Numbered from the stretch's first letter, positions 24,667 to 33,742 are shown. The stretch is 64,000 nucleotides of DNA from PMG-095 sp966250485 (GCA_966250485.1 CBINHN010000023.1:36810-100809), one strand, 5' to 3'. The notes: generated by a model from the sequence alone, not told the origin. Program-made: numbers and translations.

Positions 24667-27012
24667 TCAGCGCTCGCGGCGCCCGCGGCGGTCGCTCTTT
24701 TTTCGGCGTCCGCGCGCCGCTTCGCTCTTGCCGGTGTTGCGAGCGCTGCCGGGCCTGCGGCTCTCTGGGCCCTGCGCCTTGCCGCGGCTGAAGCGACGCT
24801 GAGCGCCCTTGCCGCCCTCGGCGAAGCTGCGGCCGCCGCCGCGGCCCGACGCGGGCTCACTCAGCTGGTTCAGGATCGCCTCGGGCACGACGCGGCGCGC
24901 GTACACCGTGCGCCGCATGATGGCGACGTCCTCGATCACGACGGCCATGCGATCGCCGAGTGAGATGGTGTCTCCCGAGCGGCTGCCGACGATGGAGAGC
25001 TCGTCTTCCGACAGCGCGTAGTGATCGGGGCCCATGCTCTCGAAGCGCACCAGCACCTCGACGAAGGGATCGTCCAACGCCACGAACGCGCCGCTGCCGA
25101 CCACGGACGTCACGGTGCCCTCGGCCACGTCACCCACGCGGTCGCGCATCAGCAGCGTGCGATACAGGTCTACGACCTCGCGCTCGATCTCCATGGCGGC
25201 GCGCTCGCGCTCGCTGGCGAGCTGCGCGCTCTCCGCCAGCGTCTCCAGCGCCGCCGGCCAGTTCCGCGGCGAGCCGCCGTGCAGCAGGTGCTTCACCTCG
25301 CGGTGCACCAGGATGTCCGGATAGCGCCGGATGGGCGACGTGAAGTGCACGTAAGCGTCGGAGGCCAAGCCGAAATGACCGATGTTGTTCAGGTCGTAGG
25401 TGGCCTGCATCAGCGAGCGCAGCGCGAGCATCTCCAGCACGTTGCGGCGCGGGTGCTTCTGAATCTTGGCCAGCCAGCGTGAGACGCCGCCGTGATCGCG
25501 CAAGCTCTCGAGCTCCACGCTGACGCCGAGCTTCTGCGCGACGCGGCCGAGCCGCTCGAGCTTCTCCTCGTCCGGCGGCGCGTGAACGCGATAAACCGCC
25601 GGGCTCTTGCGACGGCCGAGCCACTGCGCGACGACCTCGTTCGCCAGCAGCATCAGCTCTTCGACCATCGAGTACGCGCGCTTGATGCCGGGATCTTGCG
25701 TGCGCCGCTTCACGTCGATGGGCCCGTGCGTCTTGGGATCGAGCACCAGCTTGGGCTCCGGCAAATCCAGCTCCAGCGCGCCGCGCTGCAAGCGGCCGCG
25801 GCGCAGCTTGCGCGCGAGCTCGTCCAGCACCTTGAGGTCCTTCTTCATGGCCTCGGCCTGGGCGCTCCTCGCCGGCTCCTCTGTGAAGCCCAGCGCGCGC
25901 GCCACGCCGCCGTAGGTGAGCATCGCGGCCGAGCGCATCACGCCCTCCACGATCTCGAAGTCTCTGATCGCCGCGTTGGCGTCGAGCTCGACGATCACGC
26001 ACAGACACAGGCGATCGCGCTCCGGCAACAATGAGCAGAGATCCGCGGCCAGCGCCGTGGGCAACATCGGGATCGCGCGATCGGGCAGATAAATGGTGCA
26101 GCCGCGCGCGCGCGCTTCTTCGTCGAGCGCGCTGTTCTCCGCGACGTACTCGCTGACGTCGGCGATGGCCACGTAGGCGCGGTAGCCGTCGCCGTTGCGC
26201 TCCACCCAGATCGCGTCGTCGTGATCGCGCGCGTCTTCGGGGTCGATGGTGGGCAGCGGCACCGCGCGCAGATCACGGCGCCCGTCGGAGATCGAGCGCA
26301 GCGTGCGGGCAGAGAGCGCCTCGGCCTCACGTACGGCGGCCTCCGGGTGGCTCTCTTCGACGCCTTCGCGCAAGAGGATCTTCGCGACCTCCACGTTGGG
26401 GTCGCCGGGCGTACCGAGCACGCTGACGATCTCGCCCTCCGCGTTTTCGTCCGCGGACTCCGGAAAGCGCGTGATGCTGACGACCGCGGCTTCGCCGTCG
26501 CGGCCCAGCTTGGGCCCCGAAGTGACCACGATCGGGCCGCGGATGCGCGTGTCGTCTGGCTCGAGCCAGGTGCTCTTGCCGCGGCGCCGCAACAGCCCGG
26601 CGATGCGCGGGTTGCGGCGCTCCACCACGCGCACCACGCGCCCCTCCGCGCCGCGGCTGGAGCGGCCGATGATCTCGATTTCGACGCGATCACCGTGCAG
26701 CGCGGGGCCGAGCGCGTCGGGGGCGATGAACACGTCGTCGCTGCCGAGCGCGTTGACGAAGCCGAAGCCGCGCGGATTGACGCTGAGCTTACCCACCCAA
26801 CCTTCGCGCGCGCGGCGCTCCTTGCGCGCCGAATAGCGGTGGCCACCGTGGCGACGGACCGCGCCCTGCGTCACCAGCTCCTCCAGCACGCGGCGCAGGT
26901 CACGGTCGGAGGCGAGGTCGAGGAAGTCGGCGAGCTCCAGCGTGGTGAGCGGCCGCCCCACCTGCTCCAAGCGGCGAACGATCTGCTCCCGCGCCGGCAA
27001 TTTAGTTTTCAT
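24667..27012 (-). CDS. rnr: Ribonuclease R (RNB-family 3'-5' exoribonuclease)
   Basis: A 781-residue exoribonuclease that degrades structured RNA and rRNA. The N-terminal HTH domain (~1-65) and two cold-shock domains (~70-230) precede the RNB catalytic core, whose signature TIDPEDARDHDDAIWVE supplies metal-binding Asp residues. HFTSPIRRYPDILVHR and other RNB motifs follow. The S1 domain near residues 640-715 begins GDVAEGTVTSVVGSGAFVALDDP. The ~60-residue tail is Arg/Lys/Gly-rich, as in many RNase R proteins that contact structured RNA. ATG 27012 has GGAGG 8 nt upstream. It ends 2 nt from the convergent serS stop. Confidence 0.94.
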   Translation of the reverse strand: MKTKLPAREQIVRRLEQVGRPLTTLELADFLDLASDRDLRRVLEELVTQGAVRRHGGHRYSARKERRAREGWVGKLSVNPRGFGFVNALGSDDVFIAPDALGPALHGDRVEIEIIGRSSRGAEGRVVRVVERRNPRIAGLLRRRGKSTWLEPDDTRIRGPIVVTSGPKLGRDGEAAVVSITRFPESADENAEGEIVSVLGTPGDPNVEVAKILLREGVEESHPEAAVREAEALSARTLRSISDGRRDLRAVPLPTIDPEDARDHDDAIWVERNGDGYRAYVAIADVSEYVAENSALDEEARARGCTIYLPDRAIPMLPTALAADLCSLLPERDRLCLCVIVELDANAAIRDFEIVEGVMRSAAMLTYGGVARALGFTEEPARSAQAEAMKKDLKVLDELARKLRRGRLQRGALELDLPEPKLVLDPKTHGPIDVKRRTQDPGIKRAYSMVEELMLLANEVVAQWLGRRKSPAVYRVHAPPDEEKLERLGRVAQKLGVSVELESLRDHGGVSRWLAKIQKHPRRNVLEMLALRSLMQATYDLNNIGHFGLASDAYVHFTSPIRRYPDILVHREVKHLLHGGSPRNWPAALETLAESAQLASERERAAMEIEREVVDLYRTLLMRDRVGDVAEGTVTSVVGSGAFVALDDPFVEVLVRFESMGPDHYALSEDELSIVGSRSGDTISLGDRMAVVIEDVAIMRRTVYARRVVPEAILNQLSEPASGRGGGRSFAEGGKGAQRRFSRGKAQGPESRRPGSARNTGKSEAARGRRKKSDRRGRRER

Positions 27013-27225
27013 AGTCTAGGACCTCCCGCGTCTTCAGCGCGACGTTGGCTGAACGCCGTGAGCGGGATCTGGGCCTGTGAGGCGATCTCGCCGGTTCATG
27101 ATCTGCGCCCGTATAGCCCTTTTGACGCGGCGAGGCCCGCGCTTTCGTTAGCAATGAGCCGCTTTGAGCGGCGCTGGGCCCGAGGCCTGGAAGGTGGCGG
27201 CGCGCCGACGTATACGAGGCTAGCC

Positions 27226-28377
27226 GTGTCGCGTCTCAACGCCTTCGTCGTGCTCCGCGCCGTGACGCTGGGCGCGCTCGCAGCGGCTGCGGCGCTCGCG
27301 GTCGACTACCGCTCGCTCGACTCGGCGTTCTGCGGCGCCGAGTCGGGTTGTGCGGAGTTGCGCCAGACGCAGCTCGCCCATTTGTGGGGCATCGGTGTCA
27401 CGCTGCCGGAGCTCGGCGGGCTCGGGCTGTTGTTGCTGTTCGCGCTCTCGTTCACGCGCGCGCGGCTGCTCTGCGCGCTGCTCGCCGTCGTCGCCGGCAT
27501 CGTGAGTGTCGTGCTGATGGCGCTGCAAGGCTTGCTCTGGCATCGCTTCTGCTGGCTGTGTGTGACCGTGGACGTCAGCGCGCTGCTGGCGGGCTTCGCG
27601 GGGTTGTATTGGCTGGCGTGGCCGTCGCCGCGCAGCGAGCCGCTGCTCGCTTCCTGGGCCTGGTGGTCGCTCGCGGCGCTGGTCATCGCCGCGCCGCTAG
27701 CGTGGCCGAGCTTGCGCCCGGCGCCAGACGTCCCTGCGGCTGTGCGCGCGCACTACCAGGCGAACAAGATCAACGTCGTCGAGTTCGCTGATTTCGAATG
27801 TCCGTTCTGCCGAGACTTGTATCCACGGCTCAAGGCCCTGCTCGCGCCATACGGCGACCGCGTGAACTTCGTGCGGCTCAACATGCCGCTCGACGCTCAC
27901 CCGCACGCTCGTGACGCGGCGCTCGCCGCCCTGTGCGTGGAGCCCGAAAAGTCCGAGGCGCTGGCCGAGTTTTTGTTCACGACGGAAGATCTATCGCGCG
28001 CGTCCATTGGCCGCGCGGCCGCCGCTCTGGGCGTCGAGCGCGCGGCCTTCGATGCGTGTCGCGCGTCGGCGGCCACGCAGCAGCGGCTGCGGCGAGAGAT
28101 GGATTCGATGAGTGAGACTGGGCTGCGCGCGCTGCCCACCACTTATGTAGGCGCCAAGCGCATCGTTGGTGCGCAAAGCAACGACATCTTCCGCGCGGCG
28201 CTGGAGAGCGCTGACGCGCACGACGATGAAGGCGGAGTCCCGAGCTGGCTCTATCTCGGCCTGAGCATCGCGCTCGGCGCGCTGCTCGTCGGCGCGGGGT
28301 ATCGTCGCGCTGAGCGAGCGGCAACTTCAGAGACGCGTGCTAGACTCGCCCATGGAGAGTACAGACAGCCGCCGTAA
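27226..28377 (+). CDS. VKOR-DsbA fusion (vitamin K epoxide reductase plus thioredoxin-like disulfide oxidase)
   Basis: A 383-residue membrane protein starting at GTG 27226 with GAGG 6 nt upstream; ATG 27154 would add 24 residues. Residues ~10-160 form a four-helix VKOR domain with the loop pair CGAESGC and the quinone-proximal CWLC. A DsbA-like thioredoxin domain follows (VVEFADFECPFCRDLYPRL) with the CPFC active site and a cis-Pro segment ALPTTYVGAK. A C-terminal membrane helix (WLYLGLSIALGALLVGAGY) ends the protein. Single-chain fusions of this kind introduce disulfides into exported proteins and pass electrons to quinone, fitting the many Cys-rich lipoproteins in this genome. Its 3' end overlaps the adenosine deaminase start by 26 nt. 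Confidence 0.9.
   Translation: MSRLNAFVVLRAVTLGALAAAAALAVDYRSLDSAFCGAESGCAELRQTQLAHLWGIGVTLPELGGLGLLLLFALSFTRARLLCALLAVVAGIVSVVLMALQGLLWHRFCWLCVTVDVSALLAGFAGLYWLAWPSPRSEPLLASWAWWSLAALVIAAPLAWPSLRPAPDVPAAVRAHYQANKINVVEFADFECPFCRDLYPRLKALLAPYGDRVNFVRLNMPLDAHPHARDAALAALCVEPEKSEALAEFLFTTEDLSRASIGRAAAALGVERAAFDACRASAATQQRLRREMDSMSETGLRALPTTYVGAKRIVGAQSNDIFRAALESADAHDDEGGVPSWLYLGLSIALGALLVGAGYRRAERAATSETRARLAHGEYRQPP
28341..28346 (+). promoter_or_regulatory. TAGACT -10-like box 5 nt before add
   Basis: TGCTAGACTCG, located inside the 3' end of the VKOR-DsbA gene, places TAGACT 5 nt before ATG 28352. The same 11-mer precedes the kinase gene at 838. It suggests an internal leaderless promoter. Confidence 0.38.
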
Positions 28378-29524
28378 TCAAAACGAGGCGGAGCCTGCGG
28401 TGCCCCACGTGCCGTTCGAAGTCATTCGGGCGCTGCCGAAGACGGATTTGCACGTCCACCTGGATGGCTCGCTTCGCCTCGAAACCATTCTGGAAATCGC
28501 CAAGCGGGAGCACATCGCGCTGCCCGCCGACACGGTCGAGGGCCTGCGCGACGCGATCGGTTGTGGTCGTCACTTCGGATCGCTCGTCGAGTACTTGCGC
28601 GGCTTCGATATCACCCTGCGCGTAATGCAAACGGAAGAGGCGCTGGAGCGCATCGCGTTCGAGCTGGCCGAAGACGCGCACTTCGAAAACGTGCGCTACA
28701 TGGAGGTGCGCTACGCGCCCATGTTGCACACGCGGCGCGGCCTGAAGCTGACGCGCGTCGTGGAGGCGGTGCTCGCCGGGCTACGCCGCGCGCGCGAGAC
28801 CTATGGCATCAAAGCGAACGTCATCGTGTGCGGGATCCGCAACATCTCGCCGGAGTCTTCGTACGAGATGGCCGAGCTCGCGGTGGCGTACAAGGGACGC
28901 GGCGTGGTCGGCTTCGATCTGGCCGGCGCCGAGGCTGATTTCCCGGCCAAGCACCACCGCGCGGCGTTCCAGCTGGTGCGCGACAACAACATCAATTGCA
29001 CCATCCACGCCGGCGAGGCGTACGGCCCCGAGTCGATCGCGCAGGCCATCCACGTCTGCGGCGCGCACCGCATCGGTCACGGCTGTCGCCTGCGCGAGAA
29101 CGGTGATCTGTTGCACTACGTCGCCGATCACCGCATCCCGCTCGAGTGCTGCCCGTCGAGCAACGTGCAGACCGGCGCGGTGCGGGATCTGCGCAATCAC
29201 CCGTTGAAGTTGTATTTCGATCTCGGGCTGCGCGTCACCATCAACACCGACAACCGCTTGATCACGGACACCACCGTCTCGAAGGAGCTCTACCTGGTGC
29301 ACAGCGAGCTCAAGGTGCCGTTCGCGGACATCAAGGCCATGATCGTGGCCGGCTTCAAATCGAGCTTTCAGCCGTTCCACGAGAAGCAGGCGCAGCTGCG
29401 CAAGGTGGTGGCCGAGCTCTGTCGCTACGACGACGCCGGCAACCTGCGCGACGGCACCGTCAACAGCGAGCGCGCGTTCCGTCTGCGCGGCAGCGCCGAC
29501 GTGATCGTCGCGGAAGCGGAGTAG
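28352..29524 (+). CDS. add: Adenosine deaminase
   Basis: A 390-residue amidohydrolase that converts (deoxy)adenosine to (deoxy)inosine. The N-terminal zinc ligands KTDLHVHLDGSLR, the mid-protein HAGEAYGPESI (Glu general acid), RIGHGCRL (zinc His/active site) and the C-terminal VTINTDNR are all in place. The final motif has Asn after Asp (TDNR) where many enzymes have TDDP, a known variation in bacterial ADA-like proteins. The start is ATG 28352; a GTG at 28337 would add five residues. With hpt in the window the cell has a purine-salvage route from adenosine through inosine. Confidence 0.9.
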   Translation: MESTDSRRNQNEAEPAVPHVPFEVIRALPKTDLHVHLDGSLRLETILEIAKREHIALPADTVEGLRDAIGCGRHFGSLVEYLRGFDITLRVMQTEEALERIAFELAEDAHFENVRYMEVRYAPMLHTRRGLKLTRVVEAVLAGLRRARETYGIKANVIVCGIRNISPESSYEMAELAVAYKGRGVVGFDLAGAEADFPAKHHRAAFQLVRDNNINCTIHAGEAYGPESIAQAIHVCGAHRIGHGCRLRENGDLLHYVADHRIPLECCPSSNVQTGAVRDLRNHPLKLYFDLGLRVTINTDNRLITDTTVSKELYLVHSELKVPFADIKAMIVAGFKSSFQPFHEKQAQLRKVVAELCRYDDAGNLRDGTVNSERAFRLRGSADVIVAEAE

Positions 29525-29567
29525 CGGCGCCGCGCCGAGCTCAGCACGCTGTTGGTGCTACCTAGTG

Positions 29568-30503
29568 TCAGAACGCGATGCCGGCGCGGACGTCGCCGCT
29601 CATCGCCGCTTCCAGCGTGCTGATCGCCTGCTCCACTTCGTGCGAGCTGGCGCTCGGCAGCTTGATCTGGAAGCGCACGAACAGATCGCCGGTCTGCCCT
29701 TGCCGCTTGACGCCCTTGCCCTTCAGACGCGCCACCTGCCCGCTCTGCGCGTGACGTGGGACGGTCAGCGTCACCGGGCCGTCCGGCGTGGGCACGCGCA
29801 CCTTGGCGCCGCGATACGCCTCGCCCACGGTGATCGGCAGATCGAGGTAGAGGTCGAGCCCGGAGCGCTCGAAGAACGGGTGGGGCTGGACTCGGATGGT
29901 GAGCAGCAAATCTCCCGGGGGAGCGCCGGGGCCTCCCGGTGCGCCTTGCCCGGCGACGCGGACCTTGTCGCCGTCGCCCGCGCCGGCCGGGATACGCACG
30001 GTGACCTCGTCGCCGCCGTCTTGAAGGCGCAGCTTGAGCTCTGCGCCGCGCAGCGCCGACGCAAAGTCCACCGCGACCTCACTCTGCAGATCGGCGCCGC
30101 GCTGCGGGCCACGGCGCACCCGCCCGCCGCCACCGCCGAACAGATCGCCGATTAAATCCGAGAACCCGCCGACGCCCGCCTGACCGATGAAGTCCTCGAT
30201 GGACACGCCGCCGCCGCCCATGGGGCCGCGGCGACCAGCGCCAGCGCGGTAAGCGCGCGCGGCGTGCGGATTGAAGCCCTCGCGCAGGCCTTCTTCACCG
30301 AACTCGTCGTACAGCTTGCGTTGCTCCGGATTGCTCAGGACCTGGTGGGCGCGATTGACTGCTTTGAAGCGCGCCTCCGCCTTCTTGTCGCCGGGGTTCT
30401 TGTCCGGGTGCAGTTGCGCCGCGAGCTTGCGGTACGCCTTCTTGATTTCGTCCGCAGTTGCGCTGCGCGATACCCCGAGATCTTTGTAGAAATCCGCAGC
30501 CAT
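29568..30503 (-). CDS. DnaJ-family co-chaperone without zinc finger (class II, CbpA-like)
   Basis: A 311-residue J-domain co-chaperone. The J domain occupies the first ~70 residues (DFYKDLGVSRSATADEIKKAYRKLAAQLHPDKNPGD) with an intact HPD. A Gly/Arg-rich linker (~75-130) leads to the C-terminal beta-sandwich substrate domains (GADLQSEVAVDFASALRG, GLDLYLDLPITVGEAYRGAKVRVPTPDG). The CxxCxGxG zinc-finger repeats of class I DnaJ are absent, which makes it CbpA/DjlA-like class II. MAADFYKDLG at 30503 is chosen because it begins the J domain; an ATG 13 codons earlier is less likely. Confidence 0.88.
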   Translation of the reverse strand: MAADFYKDLGVSRSATADEIKKAYRKLAAQLHPDKNPGDKKAEARFKAVNRAHQVLSNPEQRKLYDEFGEEGLREGFNPHAARAYRAGAGRRGPMGGGGVSIEDFIGQAGVGGFSDLIGDLFGGGGGRVRRGPQRGADLQSEVAVDFASALRGAELKLRLQDGGDEVTVRIPAGAGDGDKVRVAGQGAPGGPGAPPGDLLLTIRVQPHPFFERSGLDLYLDLPITVGEAYRGAKVRVPTPDGPVTLTVPRHAQSGQVARLKGKGVKRQGQTGDLFVRFQIKLPSASSHEVEQAISTLEAAMSGDVRAGIAF

Positions 30504-30629
30504 CTGGCTCTCGAACGTAAGCAGGGTCGCGACGCCGATCAAGGTCTGTCGTCGGCGCTGCGCCCACGGCCGGCGAGCCCGCCCTTGGTTTTACTGGCGC
30601 CTGGCCCTTGCTCGCCGTGCCGGCGGCTT

Positions 30630-31238
30630 TCAGCGCGAGCCGAGCCCCGGCAAGGAGCGTTTGCCCTGCGCCACCTCGGCCAGCACCTCGACGAGCAGCG
30701 CGCGTTCGGCGCTTTGCACCCGCGCCGCGAGCGACTCGGGCGTGTCGCCGGGCAGCACCGGCACCGAGCGCTGCGCGATGACGGGCCCGGTGTCGTACTC
30801 CGCTTCGACCAGGTGCACGCTGCAACCCGACTCCCGCTCCCCGGCCGCGAGCACCGCCGCGTGCACCCGCATCCCATACATCCCCTCGCCGCCGAACTTG
30901 GGCAGCAGCGCGGGGTGCGTGTTGAGCAGACGGCCCTTGTAGGCGTCGAGCGTGTGCGGGCCGAGCTTCTTCATGTAGCCGGCGAGCAACAACACATCGA
31001 CCTCGGCTTCGGCGAGGACGCGGCTGAGCTCGCGATCCAGCGCGTCCGGATCGGGGATGGTCTTGCCGGAGAGGTGACACGCGCGCACCCCGGCGGTCGC
31101 GGCGCGGCGCAGCGCGCCCGAGCCGGAGTTGTTCGAGACCACGACGCTGACGCGCGCCGGGATGGTGCCGGCGGCACAGGCGTCGAGCACGGCTTGCAGC
31201 GTGGTGCCTTCATGGGATGCGAGTACGCCGATGTTCAT
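30630..31238 (-). CDS. purN: Phosphoribosylglycinamide formyltransferase
   Basis: A 202-residue folate-dependent GAR transformylase (10-formyl-THF to formyl-GAR) of de novo purine synthesis. The N-terminal IGVLASHEGTTLQAVLDAC is the GAR-binding loop region. The catalytic signature LLNTHPALLPKFGGEGMYGMRVHAAVL contains the Asn, His and later Asp (EYDTGPVIAQ) residues. The folate loop VDVLLLAGYMKKL is present. It is ~15 residues shorter than E. coli PurN at the C-terminus, within family range. A stretch of 126 nt separates its stop from the upstream end of the DnaJ-type gene. Confidence 0.92.
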   Translation of the reverse strand: MNIGVLASHEGTTLQAVLDACAAGTIPARVSVVVSNNSGSGALRRAATAGVRACHLSGKTIPDPDALDRELSRVLAEAEVDVLLLAGYMKKLGPHTLDAYKGRLLNTHPALLPKFGGEGMYGMRVHAAVLAAGERESGCSVHLVEAEYDTGPVIAQRSVPVLPGDTPESLAARVQSAERALLVEVLAEVAQGKRSLPGLGSR

Positions 31239-31319
31239 GGCCTGCCTCTCGTATCTCGGGGTCGTGCGCCGTCAAAGGGGGAGTGCGGTAGCCTGCGCGC
31301 CGCGCCAACGCGAGCCAGC

Positions 31320-32324
31320 TCAGCGTCGCTTCTTGCAGCGCACGACCATGGAATCGACGTAGCGATCCGCGGGCTGATCCGTGAAATCCGCCGTGAACAG
31401 GATCTCCTCGAAGCCGTTGTAGTGGAGCAGCGCCTCCACCTCGCGCGGGAAATACTGGCGGTGCGTGAGCGGGATCGTAAACGCGGTGCTGCCGGACTGC
31501 GGCGTGAAGTCCAGGCGCACGAGCAGCAGCTGCCGCAGCGGATCGTACTCGAAACGCTCAGCGTAGTTCACGAGCTCGCCCGTCTCTGGGTGCAGCAGCG
31601 GCGGCGCCGGGTAGATGCGCTCGGGATCGCGCGCCAGATCCGCGGGCTCCGGCACCGAGAAGTCGAACATGAAGTAGCCGTCGTCGCTCAGGTGCTCGCG
31701 GACGCGCGCGAGGAAGGCCTCCACGTCGCGGCGGTCGTACAGGTGCAGCAGCACGTTGAACGGGGCGAGCACCAGCGGAAAGCGGCGCTCGAGGCGCAGC
31801 TCGCGCATGTCGCCCTCGTGCAAGTGGACGCGCGCGCGCACCGCCGGAGGCTCGTTGCCGAGGCGCCGCGTGAAGTCCTGCAGCATGGGCTGCGCGAGAT
31901 CGACGCCGTAGAGCTCCACGTTGGCGCGCGCGATGTGCAAGCCGATGCGGCCGTTGCCCACGCCGTACTCCAGCACGGGCCCGCGCGAGAGCCGCGCCTT
32001 CTGCACGTAGTAATCGACGTCGTGGCGCCGATCGCGATACGTGAGCGTGTAGTACGCGGGATCTTGGTAGTGCGCGCTGGCGCCCGCGTCGCCCGCGCGC
32101 CCGAGATCGAAGATGCTGAACGCGCGCGTCACCCTGCCGGCGCGTGGCGCGACGTCCTCGGCTTTCGGGGCCGGCGTCGTCGTGGCGGAGCGCGTCGGCT
32201 CTTCACGCACGGCCTTCTCGGGCTTCACGGCCTTCGCCGCGGGCCGCTCCGGCTTGGGCAGCGGAGCTCGCGGCTTGGACCGGTCGGCGCGACCGGCTCG
32301 TCGACGAGAGCGTGGTCGCGCCAA
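31320..32324 (-). CDS. Class I SAM-dependent methyltransferase with basic N-terminal extension
   Basis: A 334-residue protein. The first ~70 residues are low-complexity and rich in Arg, Lys, Pro and Ala (KPERPAAKAVKPEKAV). A Rossmann methyltransferase domain follows, with the SAM motif VLEYGVGNGRIGLHIA, acidic strand ELYGVDLAQPML, and VHLHEGDMRELRLERRFPLVLAPFNVLLHL. Substrate unknown. The TTG start at 32324 lies 7 nt after the rpoZ stop on the same strand, indicating one operon; a start closer to the folded domain is possible. The basic extension could be a nucleic-acid or membrane anchor (inference). Confidence 0.8.
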   Translation of the reverse strand: MARPRSRRRAGRADRSKPRAPLPKPERPAAKAVKPEKAVREEPTRSATTTPAPKAEDVAPRAGRVTRAFSIFDLGRAGDAGASAHYQDPAYYTLTYRDRRHDVDYYVQKARLSRGPVLEYGVGNGRIGLHIARANVELYGVDLAQPMLQDFTRRLGNEPPAVRARVHLHEGDMRELRLERRFPLVLAPFNVLLHLYDRRDVEAFLARVREHLSDDGYFMFDFSVPEPADLARDPERIYPAPPLLHPETGELVNYAERFEYDPLRQLLLVRLDFTPQSGSTAFTIPLTHRQYFPREVEALLHYNGFEEILFTADFTDQPADRYVDSMVVRCKKRR

Positions 32325-32330
32325 GTGCGG

Positions 32331-32570
32331 CTAGAAGCTCATGCGGCTGAGCTCGGTGATGTATTCGTTCACGACCTCCGTCGAGGGACGGTGGAAGCGA
32401 ACGCGGCCGGCCGCGATCTCACGCAGCGCGTTGACGGCCGGCTTGTTCTTGGTGTTCACGAAGGAGGGCACGCCCTTCATGAGCTGCCGGCAGCGCGACG
32501 CCGCGAGGACGACCAGCGCAAAACGATTCTCTTCCTTCTCCAGACAATCTTCGACGGTGACGCGCGCCAT
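32331..32570 (-). CDS. rpoZ: RNA polymerase omega subunit
   Basis: A 79-residue protein matching RpoZ: MARVTVEDCLEKEENRFALVVLAASRCRQL contains the conserved N-terminal helices that wrap the beta' C-terminus, and NKPAVNALREIAAGRV is the second conserved segment. Omega assists assembly and stability of RNA polymerase and is a component of the ppGpp site in proteobacteria. A purine-rich AAGAAGG sits ~10 nt upstream of the ATG. It heads a probable operon with the downstream methyltransferase gene. Confidence 0.9.
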   Translation of the reverse strand: MARVTVEDCLEKEENRFALVVLAASRCRQLMKGVPSFVNTKNKPAVNALREIAAGRVRFHRPSTEVVNEYITELSRMSF

Positions 32571-32654
32571 ATTGCGATTGGGCCTTCTTTTGAGGGGGCG
32601 GAACGCTACCGCTCGGCGAGGCGCTCCGCAAGCTACGAAAAATAGGCAATGATT

Positions 32655-33722
32655 CTATGTGGTTGAGCGCTCGGCGATGGGGCGCACCAGGGTCATGGCG
32701 GTGGCCTGGAAGCCGAGATCCACGTGCTCGACGAAGCCGAGCTTGCGGTAGAAGGGCTGCGCGTCGGCCGTGCCTAGACGCACGACGTGAGTGCCGCGCA
32801 CGGCGGGGTGCTCGAGCAGCAGGGCGACCAGCCGCTGACCGAGTCCGCGGCGGCGCCAGTCGCGACGCACGGCGACGTCCATGACGATGGCCTGCTTGGC
32901 CCCGTCGCTGACGGCGCGCGCCGTCGCGATGAGCTCTCCATCGGCGTCGCGCGCGCCGATCCAGGCCGAGGACGCTAGCAGCGCGCGCCCGAGCCGCGCG
33001 TGGTCGTAGCGCAGGTTCCAATATTCGTCGCACAGCAAGGCGACGGCCGCGGCGACCGAGCGCTCGTCGAGCGCCGGCTCCAGCACGACGCCGTCGCCCG
33101 CGATGAAGCGCGCAGGCCGCGGCGAGTCGGGGTTGGCGTCGAACAGGTGTTGGATCGCGCGCGCGTCGCTCGCGGCGCCGCGCGCCCACAGCGCCTCGAC
33201 GATCGCGAGCCGCTGCGCGTCGCTCTTGTGCTGAGCCGCGTTGTGCTTGCCCGTGACGTGCTCCAGGCGCAAGCCAAAGACGAGCACGCCGCGCAGCGGG
33301 CCGGCATAGAGCGGGTGGTCGGCGCTGATCGGCACGTAGCCGCCCTCGGGTTGGTATTTTTTCATCAGCGCGCTCAGCAGCCGCGCCTTCTGCGGGCCGT
33401 CGTCGATCTGCTCCAGCCGGCCGCGCGCTTGTACGCTCACGTAGTACGTCGTGGCGGGGCAGGCGCGTTCGGCGTCGCTGAAATAGCTGGGGATGCTGGC
33501 GATGACCGTGTCGGCGGCGGCGACCGCGCTGCGCCCCACGCACAGCGCCTTTTCGCCGGCCTTGGCGCCGTGGAACAACAGGTAGTCGTCCACGACGGCG
33601 GCGTTCAGCGCGCGCAGCAGCGGCTCGCCGTCGGCGCTGGTGGTGGCCAGGTGAATCACTGGGGCGCGTTCTAGAAAGGAAATCGCGGCTTCACGGCTCA
33701 GGCTCAGCTCAGGTCGGCGCAT
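32655..33722 (-). CDS. Pyridoxamine 5'-phosphate oxidase-like plus GNAT acetyltransferase fusion
   Basis: A 355-residue two-domain protein. Residues ~1-200 form a PNPOx/flavin-reductase-like split barrel (FLERAPVIHLATTSADGEPLLRALNAAVVDDYLLFHG, with YYVSVQARGRLEQID). From ~230 to the end is a GNAT N-acetyltransferase fold with the acetyl-CoA loop VAVRRDWRRRGLGQRLVALLLEH and GFQATAMTLVRP. The ATG at 33722 (MRRPELSLSR) is chosen because upstream in-frame starts would run across the palindromic operator. It is divergent from a MocR-type regulator gene, the usual arrangement for MocR-controlled PNPOx-like genes, so the regulator probably controls it. Confidence 0.85.
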   Translation of the reverse strand: MRRPELSLSREAAISFLERAPVIHLATTSADGEPLLRALNAAVVDDYLLFHGAKAGEKALCVGRSAVAAADTVIASIPSYFSDAERACPATTYYVSVQARGRLEQIDDGPQKARLLSALMKKYQPEGGYVPISADHPLYAGPLRGVLVFGLRLEHVTGKHNAAQHKSDAQRLAIVEALWARGAASDARAIQHLFDANPDSPRPARFIAGDGVVLEPALDERSVAAAVALLCDEYWNLRYDHARLGRALLASSAWIGARDADGELIATARAVSDGAKQAIVMDVAVRRDWRRRGLGQRLVALLLEHPAVRGTHVVRLGTADAQPFYRKLGFVEHVDLGFQATAMTLVRPIAERSTT

Positions 33723-33742
33723 GTCCGGAGCATGGGCCGCAA

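Noticed and set aside
26221..27225. N-terminal extension of the VKOR-DsbA frame back into rnr
   Set aside because: The upstream part is antisense to rnr, has no domain, and GTG 27226 has a good ribosome-binding site.
30264..32645. Open frame of about 790 codons running across several minus-strand genes
   Set aside because: It crosses the DnaJ, purN, methyltransferase and rpoZ genes, all clearly coding on the minus strand; the frame is a GC artefact.
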